Below, piece by piece: positions 34,242 through 43,351 of a stretch of 64,000 nucleotides of DNA. The first letter of the stretch is position 1, and the number at the start of each line of letters is the position of its first letter. The translations under genes and the position numbers were made by a program. Below the pieces are notes generated by a model. The model saw nothing but the letters and a program-made list of their open reading frames with translations. It had not been told where the DNA came from and did no database searches. Source of the stretch: Exiguobacterium indicum HHS 31 (GTDB lineage Bacteria; Bacillota; Bacilli; Exiguobacteriales; Exiguobacteriaceae); contig NZ_MPSZ01000001.1 in the NCBI RefSeq assembly GCF_001939065.1, forward strand, positions 62,001 to 126,000, given 5' to 3'.

Positions 34242-35765
34242 ATGAGACGAGGCATAATGCTTCTCCTCTTGCCGCTTCTCTTGTCTATCGGGCTTCAACC
34301 GATGACGGGTGAAGCAGCAGGTTGGGAAAAAGAACGAATGTATTTCATCATGGTCGACCGGTTCGAGAATGGCGATCCGAGTAATGATAAAGAGGCGGAT
34401 CCTGAAAATCCAAAAGCGTTCCAAGGTGGCGATTTAGCAGGCGTGACGAAACGTCTCGATTACATCAAGGAAAAGGGATTCACTTCGATTTGGTTAACGC
34501 CGATCTTTAAGAACCGTCCGAACGGTTATCATGGATACTGGACGGATGATTATTACGAGATTGATCCGCACTTCGGAACAAAGGAAGAGTTTAAACGTCT
34601 CGTCAAAGAAGCGCATAAACGGGATATCAAGGTCGTCCTTGATCTTGTCGTCAATCATTTAGGACCAAATCATCCGATGGTGAAAGAAAAACCGGAGTGG
34701 TTCCATAAAAATCAACCGATCATGAATTGGAATAACCCGTCGGAAGTCGAGAATAACTGGCTGTTCGATTTACCGGACTTCAATACGGAAAATCCAGAAG
34801 TCGTCGATTATTTAGTTGATGTCGCGAACTACTGGGTCGATGAAACGGGTATAGACGGATACCGGCTCGATACAGTTCGCCATGTGCCAGCCTCATTTTG
34901 GGAAACGTTTATCCCAGCAGTCAAAGAAAAGCATCCAGACTTATTCTTGTTGGCTGAAGTATTCGATGGAGATCCGCGAAAAATCGCGTCCTATTCGAAA
35001 TTAGGTTTTGATTCCGTGACGAACTTCCCGTTTTATTATGGAGTCAAGGATCAGTTTGCCCGCAAAAATGGTTCAGCGGAAGAGCTCGATTCAGTTTATA
35101 ATCGAGATACTACGTTTAATCCGAATGCCAAGGGACTTGCAACCTTCATTGATAATCATGATGTCAAACGCTTCATCACGGAAGCAAAGATTGGTGGAGC
35201 AGACGAAGAGGAGCGGCAGCTTCGGTTGGCGCTGTTCGCACTCTATGCTGCCCCGGGGATGCCGATTGTTTACCAAGGAACAGAGGTAGCGATGCCAGGT
35301 GGCGAGGATCCTGGAAACCGGATGATGATGACATTTGATCAAAACAAGAAGATGCAACAGTACGTAAAAACGTTGAACGAGATGCGTCAGGATTACCCAG
35401 CGTTTGCAACAGGGAAGCAACGCTTGATCGCAAAAACCGATCATATGGCAGTCTACTCACGGGAGACGAAACAACAACAAGTCGTTTACGCGATCAATCT
35501 TGGAGAAAAAAAGACGAGCTTACGCGTGTCTGCGAAAGAAATCGGTGATGACCAGCGTTTAAGAGGACTTTTATTCTCAGACTTGGTGCGTCAAGATGGT
35601 GACGCCTATGAGATCACACTTGATGCAAATAGTGCGAATAGCTATGTCATCGAAAAGTCACAAGTCAACTGGTGGTCGATCATTGCCATTGGTGCGATCG
35701 CTCCGATTTTAGCGCTCATACTTCTTCTCGTTCACCGTAAACGCATGCAACGTCAAACAAAATAA
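34242..35765 (+). CDS. Cell-surface alpha-amylase with C-terminal membrane anchor
   Basis: 507-aa GH13 alpha-amylase. N-terminal signal peptide (residues 1-27, cut near TGEAAG), catalytic barrel with Asp nucleophile in DGYRLDTVRHV, Glu in LLAEVFDGD and Asp in FIDNHDVKRF, then a C-terminal domain. It ends in one hydrophobic helix (WWSIIAIGAIAPILALILLL) followed by HRKRMQRQTK. That predicts an enzyme tethered on the outer face of the membrane. Start at ATG 34242 with AAGGGGG upstream. It should feed dextrins to the importer encoded by the same operon. Confidence 0.9.
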   Translation: MRRGIMLLLLPLLLSIGLQPMTGEAAGWEKERMYFIMVDRFENGDPSNDKEADPENPKAFQGGDLAGVTKRLDYIKEKGFTSIWLTPIFKNRPNGYHGYWTDDYYEIDPHFGTKEEFKRLVKEAHKRDIKVVLDLVVNHLGPNHPMVKEKPEWFHKNQPIMNWNNPSEVENNWLFDLPDFNTENPEVVDYLVDVANYWVDETGIDGYRLDTVRHVPASFWETFIPAVKEKHPDLFLLAEVFDGDPRKIASYSKLGFDSVTNFPFYYGVKDQFARKNGSAEELDSVYNRDTTFNPNAKGLATFIDNHDVKRFITEAKIGGADEEERQLRLALFALYAAPGMPIVYQGTEVAMPGGEDPGNRMMMTFDQNKKMQQYVKTLNEMRQDYPAFATGKQRLIAKTDHMAVYSRETKQQQVVYAINLGEKKTSLRVSAKEIGDDQRLRGLLFSDLVRQDGDAYEITLDANSANSYVIEKSQVNWWSIIAIGAIAPILALILLLVHRKRMQRQTK

Positions 35766-35799
35766 AATACTTAACTAGGGGAAATGTGAGGTGAAGGGG

Positions 35800-36831
35800 A
35801 TGCAGGTAACAATCAAGGATGTAGCACGGGAAGCGAATGTCGCACCCTCGACGGTATCACGCGTCATTGCGAATAGTTCACGCATCAGTCAAAAGACGAA
35901 GGAACGGGTGCGCCAGGCGATGGATGAGCTCGGATATTATCCGAACGTTCATGCTCGCAGTCTAGCGAATCGAACGACACAAGCGATCGGTCTCGTCATG
36001 CCAAGTGCTGCAACAAAAACGCTACAAAACCCGTTCTTTTCGGAGGTCATTCGAGGAATCAGTACAAAAGCGCATCAAAATGGATATTCGCTCTATATGA
36101 CGACAGGTGTCTCGGAAGAAGAAGTATATGAAGGTGTCGTCTCGATGGTTCAGGGCCGTCGTGTCGATGGTGTCGTCGTACTGTATTCCCGTACGGATGA
36201 CAAAGTCGTTCAATTTCTACAAGACTCGAAGTTTCCGTTCGTTGTCGTCGGAAAACCATTCAGTGATTCATCACATGTCACGTATGTCGATACGGATAAT
36301 TATCTAGCCGGTCGCGAAGTGACGAAGTACTTGCATCAACTTGGGCATGAGTGTATCGCATTCGTAGGAGGCGCACAGGACCTAGCTGTGACGCAAGAGC
36401 GTGTCGGTGGCTACAAGACGGCTCTCATGGAAGAGGGCATTCCGATTCAAGAATCCTACATCGTCAGTGCACCATTCATGACGACAGGAGGAGCCGAGGC
36501 AGTCAAGCGACTGATGTCGCTTGAACATCCGCCGACGGCTGTCGTCGTTAGTGACGATATGATGGCACTTGGTGTCATGAGTACACTGAATGAGATGGGG
36601 ATTGGTGTGCCGGATCAAATGGCCGTCGTCAGTTTCAATAACTTGTTCATCGCAGAATTCTCAAGCCCACCGTTGACTTCTGTTGAAATCAATATTTTTG
36701 GACTTGGTTTTGAAGCGACGAATTGTTTGATTGAACAAATCAATGAAGATGCGACCCCTTATGGGAAACGCGTCATCGTTCCGCATTATCTCGTCGTTCG
36801 TCAGTCTTGTGGCGGAAAATCTGAAGCATGA
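35800..36831 (+). CDS. LacI-family repressor of the maltodextrin genes, MalR-like
   Basis: 343-aa regulator. The helix-turn-helix is VTIKDVAREANVAPSTVSRV at the very N-terminus, with the hinge helix near NVHARSLANRTTQAIGLV, and a periplasmic-binding-protein-like effector domain to the end. ATG at 35800 is preferred to the GTG 9 nt earlier because GAGGTGA then has normal spacing. It closes the transport operon (26 bp after the amylase). The palindromic TGCAAWCGWTTGCA sites near 30.2-30.6 kb and 36.95 kb are its likely operators, with maltose or maltodextrin as inducer. Confidence 0.88.
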   Translation: MQVTIKDVAREANVAPSTVSRVIANSSRISQKTKERVRQAMDELGYYPNVHARSLANRTTQAIGLVMPSAATKTLQNPFFSEVIRGISTKAHQNGYSLYMTTGVSEEEVYEGVVSMVQGRRVDGVVVLYSRTDDKVVQFLQDSKFPFVVVGKPFSDSSHVTYVDTDNYLAGREVTKYLHQLGHECIAFVGGAQDLAVTQERVGGYKTALMEEGIPIQESYIVSAPFMTTGGAEAVKRLMSLEHPPTAVVVSDDMMALGVMSTLNEMGIGVPDQMAVVSFNNLFIAEFSSPPLTSVEINIFGLGFEATNCLIEQINEDATPYGKRVIVPHYLVVRQSCGGKSEA

Positions 36832-36837
36832 AATGAC

Positions 36838-36880
36838 AGTCTATTTTTAAGCCGATTGGTTTGAAAATAGACTTTTTTTG
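36838..36880 (+). terminator. Intrinsic terminator after the regulator gene
   Basis: AGTCTATTTT / AAAATAGACT stem with a 16-nt loop, then T6. Confidence 0.8.
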
Positions 36881-36942
36881 ATTCAAATGGATATCGATTT
36901 CTAGTAAAAGGAAGCGGTTGCAGAAAAAGAAATTTATTTTCG

Positions 36943-36979
36943 TGCAAACGATTGCATTGATGCTTTTTATGTGTACAAT
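36943..36979 (+). promoter_or_regulatory. Promoter and LacI-type operator of the maltose phosphorylase gene
   Basis: Operator TGCAAACGATTGCA (36943-36956) overlaps the -35 element TTGCAT (36952-36957), followed by a 16-nt spacer and TACAAT (36974-36979). A repressor bound here would block RNA polymerase. Confidence 0.7.
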
Positions 36980-37058
36980 AAAGAATGTATAGTATAGATG
37001 AAACGCTTACATGATCAGGGTGACCGACATGCGTAGCATAAAAAGGAGCGACTTGACG

Positions 37059-39359
37059 ATGAAACGACTTTTTGAGGTCAATGAGTGGAAAATTACAGAG
37101 CTTGGTTTTCATCCAGAAGATAATCGATTGGCAGAATCGATGACATCGATCGGAAACGGTCATATGGGAATGCGCGGGACGTTTGAAGAAGAGTACACAG
37201 GGGACACGCATCAAGGCATGTATGTCGCAGGTGTTTACTATCCGGATAAGACACGTGTCGGCTGGTGGAAAAACGGTTATCCAGAGTACTTTGCGAAAGT
37301 ACTCAATGCTGTCAATATCATGGGATTGAAAGTATCCGTCAACGGAAAAGCTGTCGATTTGAACACGTGGGAAGTCATCGACTTCAAACGCGAACTTGAT
37401 ATGCAACACGGTGTGTTGACACGGACGATGCTATTGAAGAATGGGGTAGAGGAAACGAAAGTCGAATCCAAGCGTTTCTTCTCGATCGTTGATAAAGAAA
37501 TCGCTGCCTTGCAATATACGGTGACGCCTGTCAATTTTGAAGCAGAAATCGTCATTGAATCGTATCTCGATGCAGATGTTGAAAATGAAGACTCGAACTA
37601 TGACGAGAAGTTCTGGCTTCCTGTCGAACACGGAATTGAAGAACGGTTTGGTTATGTCATATCAAAAACGAAAAAGCTCGATTGGCATGTGACGGCAGCG
37701 ATGATCACGGACGTCGAAGGCGCACGGTGTGAGGTCGTCGATGGCAATACGCAGTACGTCGCGAATCGTTTCACGAAACAAGCCGCAGTAGGTGAGGGTG
37801 TCACAGTCGAAAAATTCGTCGCACTCGTAACGAATCGCGACCATGACATCGATGCGCTACTGGAGCAAGCGATGAAACGTGTTCACGTCGCATTCGAATC
37901 AGGCTTTGAACCATTGCTTGCGACACATGAAGCAGCTTGGTTGCACCACTGGGAAGAAGCGGACGTGAAAATTGAAGGAGATGTCGAGGCACAGCAAGGG
38001 ATTCGTTTCAACATCTTCCATATGTTCCAGACCTACACAGGTGAAGATTCACGCCTGAATATCGGACCAAAAGGATTCACGGGCGAGAAGTATGGTGGTG
38101 CGACGTATTGGGATACAGAAGCGTACTGCTTGAACTTCTACCTTGCGACGTCGAAACCGGAAGTTGCTTGGAATTTACTCAAGTATCGTCACAATCAATT
38201 ACCGCAAGCGAAAGAAAATGCGGATAAGAATGTCGGAATGAAGGGTGCACTTTATCCGATGGTAACGATGAACGGAGAAGAGTGCCACAACGAGTGGGAA
38301 ATCACACATGAAGAAATTCACCGGAACGGTGCAATCGCGCATGCGATTTATAATTACACGAACTACACGGGAGACACGTCGTACCTCGGACAATACGGAT
38401 TTGAAGTGTTAGTCGAGATTTCCCGCTACTGGGCAAGTCGTGTCAATTACGTCGCGCATAAGGACGTTTACATGATTCTTGGCGTGACGGGACCAAACGA
38501 ATACGAGAACAACGTCAACAACAACTGGTATACGAACCTGATTGCGGCATGGTGTCTCGAATATACGCAGACCGTCCACCGTCATTTGGCAAAAGAAGAG
38601 CCAGAACGTCTGCAAGAACTCATGCATCAATTAGCGTTGACGGATGAGGAGCTGGCGAAGTGGGCAGATATCGACGCGAAGATGTATTATCCAAAAGATG
38701 AGGCAGCCCCTGGAATCTTCATGCAACAGGATGGCTTCATGGATAAGGAACAAATCTTGGTCGCTGACCTCGATCCAAAACATCTTCCGCTAAACCAGAA
38801 TTGGTCATGGGACCGGATCCTTCGCTCTGTCTTCATTAAACAAGCAGATGTCTTACAAGGTCTTTACTTCTTGACGGATCGCTTCAGTGTAGAAGAGAAA
38901 AAAGCGAACTTCGATTTCTATGAACCACGCACGGTTCATGAATCGTCATTATCACCATGTATCTACTCAATCATTGCGGCGGAAGTCGGTTATGAGGAAA
39001 AAGCGGTCGAACTGTACCAACGCTCAGCACGACTTGACCTCGATAACTACAACAATGATACGGAAGACGGGTTACACATCACGTCGATGGTTGGATCATG
39101 GATGTCGATCGTCCACGGATTCGCTGGATTACGGGTGGCGAACGATACGTTATCCTTCAAGCCGATGTTGCCAAAAGGCTGGACGAGCTATACGTTCCGG
39201 ATGCAATGGCGCGGTCATCATATCCATGTCCATGTACAGCCGAATGCCGTCGAAATCGCCCAAACAGAAGGCGAAGCATTCAGCTTAAACGTTCATGGAA
39301 CAACTGTTGAAGTTCCGGCAGGAGGACAGATTACAGTTCCTGCTTCGATGACAGTATAA
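37059..39359 (+). CDS. Maltose phosphorylase (GH65)
   Basis: 766-aa family 65 enzyme that splits maltose with phosphate into glucose and beta-glucose 1-phosphate. It has the large N-terminal beta-sandwich, then the (alpha/alpha)6 barrel. The catalytic Glu lies in TGPNEYENNVNNNW, and KYGGATYWDTE and the phosphate-loop region HESSLSP are conserved. Start at ATG 37059 with AAGGAG 10 nt upstream. Single-gene unit under the LacI-type operator. The usual partner, beta-phosphoglucomutase, does not follow. Confidence 0.9.
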   Translation: MKRLFEVNEWKITELGFHPEDNRLAESMTSIGNGHMGMRGTFEEEYTGDTHQGMYVAGVYYPDKTRVGWWKNGYPEYFAKVLNAVNIMGLKVSVNGKAVDLNTWEVIDFKRELDMQHGVLTRTMLLKNGVEETKVESKRFFSIVDKEIAALQYTVTPVNFEAEIVIESYLDADVENEDSNYDEKFWLPVEHGIEERFGYVISKTKKLDWHVTAAMITDVEGARCEVVDGNTQYVANRFTKQAAVGEGVTVEKFVALVTNRDHDIDALLEQAMKRVHVAFESGFEPLLATHEAAWLHHWEEADVKIEGDVEAQQGIRFNIFHMFQTYTGEDSRLNIGPKGFTGEKYGGATYWDTEAYCLNFYLATSKPEVAWNLLKYRHNQLPQAKENADKNVGMKGALYPMVTMNGEECHNEWEITHEEIHRNGAIAHAIYNYTNYTGDTSYLGQYGFEVLVEISRYWASRVNYVAHKDVYMILGVTGPNEYENNVNNNWYTNLIAAWCLEYTQTVHRHLAKEEPERLQELMHQLALTDEELAKWADIDAKMYYPKDEAAPGIFMQQDGFMDKEQILVADLDPKHLPLNQNWSWDRILRSVFIKQADVLQGLYFLTDRFSVEEKKANFDFYEPRTVHESSLSPCIYSIIAAEVGYEEKAVELYQRSARLDLDNYNNDTEDGLHITSMVGSWMSIVHGFAGLRVANDTLSFKPMLPKGWTSYTFRMQWRGHHIHVHVQPNAVEIAQTEGEAFSLNVHGTTVEVPAGGQITVPASMTV

Positions 39360-39364
39360 GAGAG

Positions 39365-39400
39365 AAAAAAGAACCGATTTTTGAGTCGGTTCTTTTTTTT
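39365..39400 (+). terminator. Intrinsic terminator after the maltose phosphorylase gene
   Basis: AAAAAAGAACCGA / TCGGTTCTTTTTT stem, T8. Confidence 0.92.
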
Positions 39401-39547
39401 GTGTGTAACAAGAAGCAGGACACCTTTGTCACAAATGAAAACGCCATCATGAAAAAGAACATCAATCTTTGGAAATCTTGACTATCCGACGACATTTGAA
39501 TGTGCTAAAGTGTTTCAAGATAGTTATGAATGAGAGGAGAACGGCGT

Positions 39548-40399
39548 GTGACAGCAGTAGTAAAGGAAAGTATGTTAAAAGTGATCGTGGCTTCGATTGG
39601 GGGATTCGTCATTGCCGTTGCCATGAACTGGTTTTTGATTCCGAGTGGGGTCTATTCGACTGGATTTACAGGACTTGCCCAAATCTTGACGCAAGTCCTT
39701 CAAAATACAGCATTTGCGTTTGGTGAAAACGTCTGGTTCTTGGCGTTGAACATCCCTTTGATCGTGCTCGCATGGATCATGTTAGGTCGGAGTTTTACAA
39801 TCATTACGTTGGTTTCGGTATTGGCAACGACGATTTTCATTGGTCTTATTCCTCAATATGCTGTCATACCAGGTGATCAAACACTGAATGCAGTGTTTGG
39901 AGGGGTCTTGCTTGCGATCGGTACCGGTATAACGATTAAGTTCGGTGCTTCGACAGGTGGTTTCGATATCGTTGCCCTCATCTTTGCTCGTTTCTCCGAT
40001 CGTAGTGTCGGCTTGTATCTGTTCGTCTTGAATTTCTTAATCGCATTATTAGCAGGCGCATTGTTCGGTTGGTCGACTGCTTTATACACGATCGTCTTCA
40101 TCTACGTGACGTCTAAGGTCGTCGATGAGATTCATACGAGCAATCAGCGCCTGACGATCTTCATCGTCACGAATCATGCGGATGACATCACGACGGCTTT
40201 GCATCAGCATATCATCCGAGGAATCACGCAAATTCCTTCGATTGGAACGTATTCGCGAGCTGAAAAAGCGACGTTGATGATGGTCATCGAGCGTCACGAA
40301 TTGCGGGACATTGAACGAATTTGCCGGGAAGCGGACGAGACAGTATTCATCAACGTCGTCGCAACGGACTCGGTCGTCGGATACTTCCGAAAAGGATAA
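39548..40399 (+). CDS. YitT family membrane protein
   Basis: 283-aa protein with five or six membrane helices followed by a cytoplasmic DUF2179 domain (residues about 200-280), the YitT architecture of unknown function. GTG at 39548 is chosen because AGAGGAG lies 8 nt before it. The ATG at 39530 would itself contain the ribosome binding site. Alone between terminators. Confidence 0.82.
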   Translation: MTAVVKESMLKVIVASIGGFVIAVAMNWFLIPSGVYSTGFTGLAQILTQVLQNTAFAFGENVWFLALNIPLIVLAWIMLGRSFTIITLVSVLATTIFIGLIPQYAVIPGDQTLNAVFGGVLLAIGTGITIKFGASTGGFDIVALIFARFSDRSVGLYLFVLNFLIALLAGALFGWSTALYTIVFIYVTSKVVDEIHTSNQRLTIFIVTNHADDITTALHQHIIRGITQIPSIGTYSRAEKATLMMVIERHELRDIERICREADETVFINVVATDSVVGYFRKG

Positions 40400-40402
40400 T
40401 GA

Positions 40403-40441
40403 AAAAGGCACTTGCTCTGCGATATGCAGCAAGTGCCTTTT
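40403..40441. terminator. Bidirectional terminator between convergent genes
   Basis: Stem AAAAGGCACTTGC / GCAAGTGCCTTTT. Confidence 0.9.
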
Positions 40442-40449
40442 ATCTGTTA

Positions 40450-41259
40450 TCATGCGAGTCCAAGAACGTGTCTCAAGTAATACGCGATCCCGTCATCCTC
40501 ATTTCGCTTCGTCGTGCCGTTTGCCAGATGCTTCAGCGCGGGGATGGCATTACCCATCGCGACACCATGTCCAGCATACTCGATCATCTCTAAATCGTTT
40601 TCCTCATCACCGAACGCAACGATCTGTCGCGAATCAATTCCAAGGTGGTGTGCGATATGAGCAAGACCGACCGCTTTGCTTGTACCTTTTCGCATCACTT
40701 CGACCATGAATTCAGGCTTCACCCATTGACGATTGAGTACCGTCTCAGCATGGATACCAGATAGTTCGGAGCGGATCTCGTCGACGTGTTCTCCTTTGGC
40801 GTGAATCAAGAGAGACGTCGGTTCGTGAAGAAGCAGCTTTCGTAAATCTCCGGTCGTGACAGATAAGGCATGGTCGGTATAAAATTCGTAAATGCCGACT
40901 GGGTCATATTGAAAATAGACATGATCCGTGACTTCGCAGACAATATTTTGTGTTTTCGTCTCAGCGACGGATTCTAAAATATGTTGAACAGTTTTTAATG
41001 GAATCGGATGATGCTGGACTTCAAAGTGATTATCTTGCGGGTGATGAACGAGACCACCGTTAAAATTAACGATCGGTGTCGTCAAACCGAGCTGTTCGTA
41101 ATATTTCCTGGCGTGACGAAATGGTCGTCCAGTTGCGATGACGACTTCGTGACCGTTCGCACGCGCACGCTGGAGCGCAGCGATATTCGCAGCGCTGATT
41201 GTCTTATCATCTTTTAAAAGGGTGCCGTCGAGATCGACAGCAATTAAGTGACGGGTCAT
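40450..41259 (-). CDS. Cof-type HAD phosphatase
   Basis: 269-aa haloacid dehalogenase-like phosphatase, Cof subfamily (IIB). Motif I AVDLDGTLL at residues 7-15, motif II VIATGRP, motif III Lys in GTSKAVGLA, motif IV FGDEENDLEM near 212-221, with a large cap domain between. Members dephosphorylate sugar phosphates or flavin and pyridoxal precursors. Substrate not predictable. Confidence 0.88.
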   Translation of the reverse strand: MTRHLIAVDLDGTLLKDDKTISAANIAALQRARANGHEVVIATGRPFRHARKYYEQLGLTTPIVNFNGGLVHHPQDNHFEVQHHPIPLKTVQHILESVAETKTQNIVCEVTDHVYFQYDPVGIYEFYTDHALSVTTGDLRKLLLHEPTSLLIHAKGEHVDEIRSELSGIHAETVLNRQWVKPEFMVEVMRKGTSKAVGLAHIAHHLGIDSRQIVAFGDEENDLEMIEYAGHGVAMGNAIPALKHLANGTTKRNEDDGIAYYLRHVLGLA

Positions 41260-41401
41260 AATGAAATCCTCCGCTTTCTTTTCGTTAATTCTACTGTAGC
41301 ATATGAAGCGATTGTCCTTCGTATGAAACGATTAAGTTTTTCAAGGAAAAGAAAGCGCTTGAAAAAATTAGAGAAAAGCTGTTGCTTGGATTAAAAAATG
41401 G

Positions 41402-41407
41402 TATACT
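41402..41407 (+). promoter_or_regulatory. Extended -10 promoter of the YjzD-like gene
   Basis: TGGTATACT carries an extended -10 (TATACT at 41402-41407), 50 bp upstream of the gene. No good -35. Confidence 0.5.
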
Positions 41408-41457
41408 ACAAATCGTAGGATAACTCTATAGTACGTTATGGAAACGGAGGGGAAATC

Positions 41458-41652
41458 ATGCGTTTTCTCGTTACATTCTTTTGGTCATTCTTACTCGTGA
41501 ACACGGCTGTGTTCATCGTATCGGCAGTTGATGCAGTAACGTATAGCTTCGGATTCGCGACAGCTATGTCTGTCGTCACTTCACTTGTCGTCTTCGCACT
41601 CGATGCCGTCAATGAAGATTTAGGTCTTGGTCAAGGGACTAAGGCAGAATAA
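41458..41652 (+). CDS. yjzD: YjzD-like small membrane protein (DUF2929)
   Basis: 64-aa protein with two hydrophobic segments (residues 3-23 and 32-50) and a short charged tail, matching the DUF2929 / YjzD type. Function not known. GGAGGGGA ribosome binding site 6 nt before ATG. Own promoter and terminator. Confidence 0.75.
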   Translation: MRFLVTFFWSFLLVNTAVFIVSAVDAVTYSFGFATAMSVVTSLVVFALDAVNEDLGLGQGTKAE

Positions 41653-41655
41653 GGA

Positions 41656-41695
41656 AAAGCGAGATGTCGTCATATGGGCGATAGGCTCGCTTTTT
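41656..41695 (+). terminator. Intrinsic terminator after the YjzD-like gene
   Basis: AAAGCGAG / CTCGCTTT stem with a long loop, T5. Confidence 0.75.
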
Positions 41696-41715
41696 GTCTT
41701 AAGGAGGAATGATTG

Positions 41716-42849
41716 ATGATCGTCATCGAACAGGTTCTGTGGCAAGAGATGCCGCAAAATGTCTACATCGCAGGAAACCAGATCATCGGAATCGGTTCCT
41801 ACACCATAGATGAAGCACTGATTACGCACCGGATTGATGGTCGCGGCAAACGGCTAGTCCCCGGATTCATCGATGGACACTTACATCCGATCGGTGGAGG
41901 AGGAGAAGGGGGATTTGCCACACGAACGGCTCCGCTGACTGTTCGTGACATATTCGAAGGTGGTGTCACGACGGTTGTCGGATTGCTCGGAACGGACGGC
42001 TGGACGCGAACTGGAATCGATCTACTGGCACATATACGGGGATATGCTGCATCTGGTATCCGTCCCTTTCTATTAAGCGGAAGTTATATGGTTCCGCCGG
42101 TCTTCCTGACGCAATCGACAGGACATGATATCGTCCTCATCAATGAAGTGATTGGCATCGGAGAGATTGCCATCAACGATCACCGATCGACACAACCGAC
42201 GGCTCATGAACTCGCGCGATTAGCGTCAGAAGCCCGAATTGCCGGCATGGTCAAAGGAGTGTCGGGAACGATGAACGTCCATATCGGAGACGGGAAACAA
42301 GGGCTCGATCTGTTACATGAGGTGATTGATACGACGGACCTCCCCATCGGACAATTCCTTCCGACGCATATCAACCGAAGTGAACGAATCTTTGAAGCGG
42401 GACTTGGCTGGGCGAAACGAGGAGGACGGATCGATTTCACGACGTGTACGACGGAAACTTTCATTGCGGAAGGCGAGATTCCAGCAGGACAGGCTGTCGC
42501 CCGTGCTTTAGCAGCGGGAATTCCACTCGAGCAGATCACGATGTCGAGCGATGCTGGCGCAAGTCTTCCGGCGTTTGATGAGGCAGGTCGATTAGTGCGA
42601 ATTGATACAGGAAAACCCTCTTCCTTGATGCAAGCCGTACGCGATGCAGTGGAGCAGGGTGTTGCTTTTGATCAGGCAATCGCGACGATTACGCGGCATG
42701 TCGCGGATGCATATGGTATACCGGGCGGGCGAATCGCGGTTGGAGAAAGAGCGGATCTGTTACTGATTGATGACGCTTTGCAAATCGATACGATTCTTGC
42801 GAATGGTCATGCTATAATGATTCAGAAAAAATGGCTAATACCAGAATGA
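41716..42849 (+). CDS. iadA: Isoaspartyl dipeptidase (beta-aspartyl peptidase)
   Basis: 377-aa amidohydrolase-fold metalloenzyme that cleaves isoaspartyl dipeptides formed from damaged protein. The metal-binding GFIDGHLHPIGGGGEGG is near residues 50-66, TGTDGWTR-type motifs follow, and the third metal ligand His and the catalytic Asp are in THINRS and MSSDAGASLP. ATG at 41716 (8 nt after AAGGAGG) preferred to the TTG just before. Followed 13 bp later by a thioredoxin-like gene. Confidence 0.88.
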   Translation: MIVIEQVLWQEMPQNVYIAGNQIIGIGSYTIDEALITHRIDGRGKRLVPGFIDGHLHPIGGGGEGGFATRTAPLTVRDIFEGGVTTVVGLLGTDGWTRTGIDLLAHIRGYAASGIRPFLLSGSYMVPPVFLTQSTGHDIVLINEVIGIGEIAINDHRSTQPTAHELARLASEARIAGMVKGVSGTMNVHIGDGKQGLDLLHEVIDTTDLPIGQFLPTHINRSERIFEAGLGWAKRGGRIDFTTCTTETFIAEGEIPAGQAVARALAAGIPLEQITMSSDAGASLPAFDEAGRLVRIDTGKPSSLMQAVRDAVEQGVAFDQAIATITRHVADAYGIPGGRIAVGERADLLLIDDALQIDTILANGHAIMIQKKWLIPE

Positions 42850-42862
42850 CGGAGGGATAGAC

Positions 42863-43351
42863 GTGTCAAAGAAGTCGAAACGAAAAAACACGAAAAAACC
42901 GCAATCCAAAGCAAACTGGATTACAGCGGGAGTCATCGCCTTGATCGTATTGGTTGGGGGGTTACTGCTCGTCTTCACGGATCGAGAAGATTCTGCATCG
43001 AAGAATGGCAATCTAACGGCTACACAAGTCGCAGATAAAGTGAAATCCGGTGATGAATTCTATACGTATTTCTATCAAACGGGATGCGTCCACTGTGAAA
43101 AAGTAAAACCATATCTCGTTCCGCTTGGTGAAAAACAAGACATTCCATTCGAACAGATCGATCTTGCTGTCGAACAGTCGGCTTGGGACACGTTTGGCAT
43201 CGAGGGTACACCGACGGTCGTTCACTTTAAAGACGGTAAGGAAGTCGGACGCGTAGCAGGTGAACAAACAGAAGACAGCTATAAAGAGTTCTTCGCTGGA
43301 AAAGACGTAAAGGACTCAAAAGAAGAATCATCTGGTGATCTCAATGATTAA
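42863..43351 (+). CDS. Membrane-anchored thioredoxin-like protein
   Basis: 162-aa protein with a very basic N-terminus, one membrane anchor (residues 20-40) and an extracytoplasmic thioredoxin-like domain. The active site is QTGCVHCEKVKPYL (CxxC: Cys-Val-His-Cys), and the cis-Pro lies in IEGTPTVV. A redox role outside the membrane, reducing or forming disulphides, is inferred. GTG start. It overlaps the beginning of psd. Confidence 0.8.
   Translation: MSKKSKRKNTKKPQSKANWITAGVIALIVLVGGLLLVFTDREDSASKNGNLTATQVADKVKSGDEFYTYFYQTGCVHCEKVKPYLVPLGEKQDIPFEQIDLAVEQSAWDTFGIEGTPTVVHFKDGKEVGRVAGEQTEDSYKEFFAGKDVKDSKEESSGDLND

Noticed and set aside
36801-37409. 202-codon minus-strand frame between the LacI-type regulator and maltose phosphorylase
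   Set aside because: It overlaps both genes, the terminator, the promoter and the operator. No ribosome binding site and no recognisable protein.
41340-41360. cre-like AGAAAGCGCTTGAA upstream of the Cof phosphatase gene
   Set aside because: The right half departs from consensus at key positions and there is no functional context for catabolite control.
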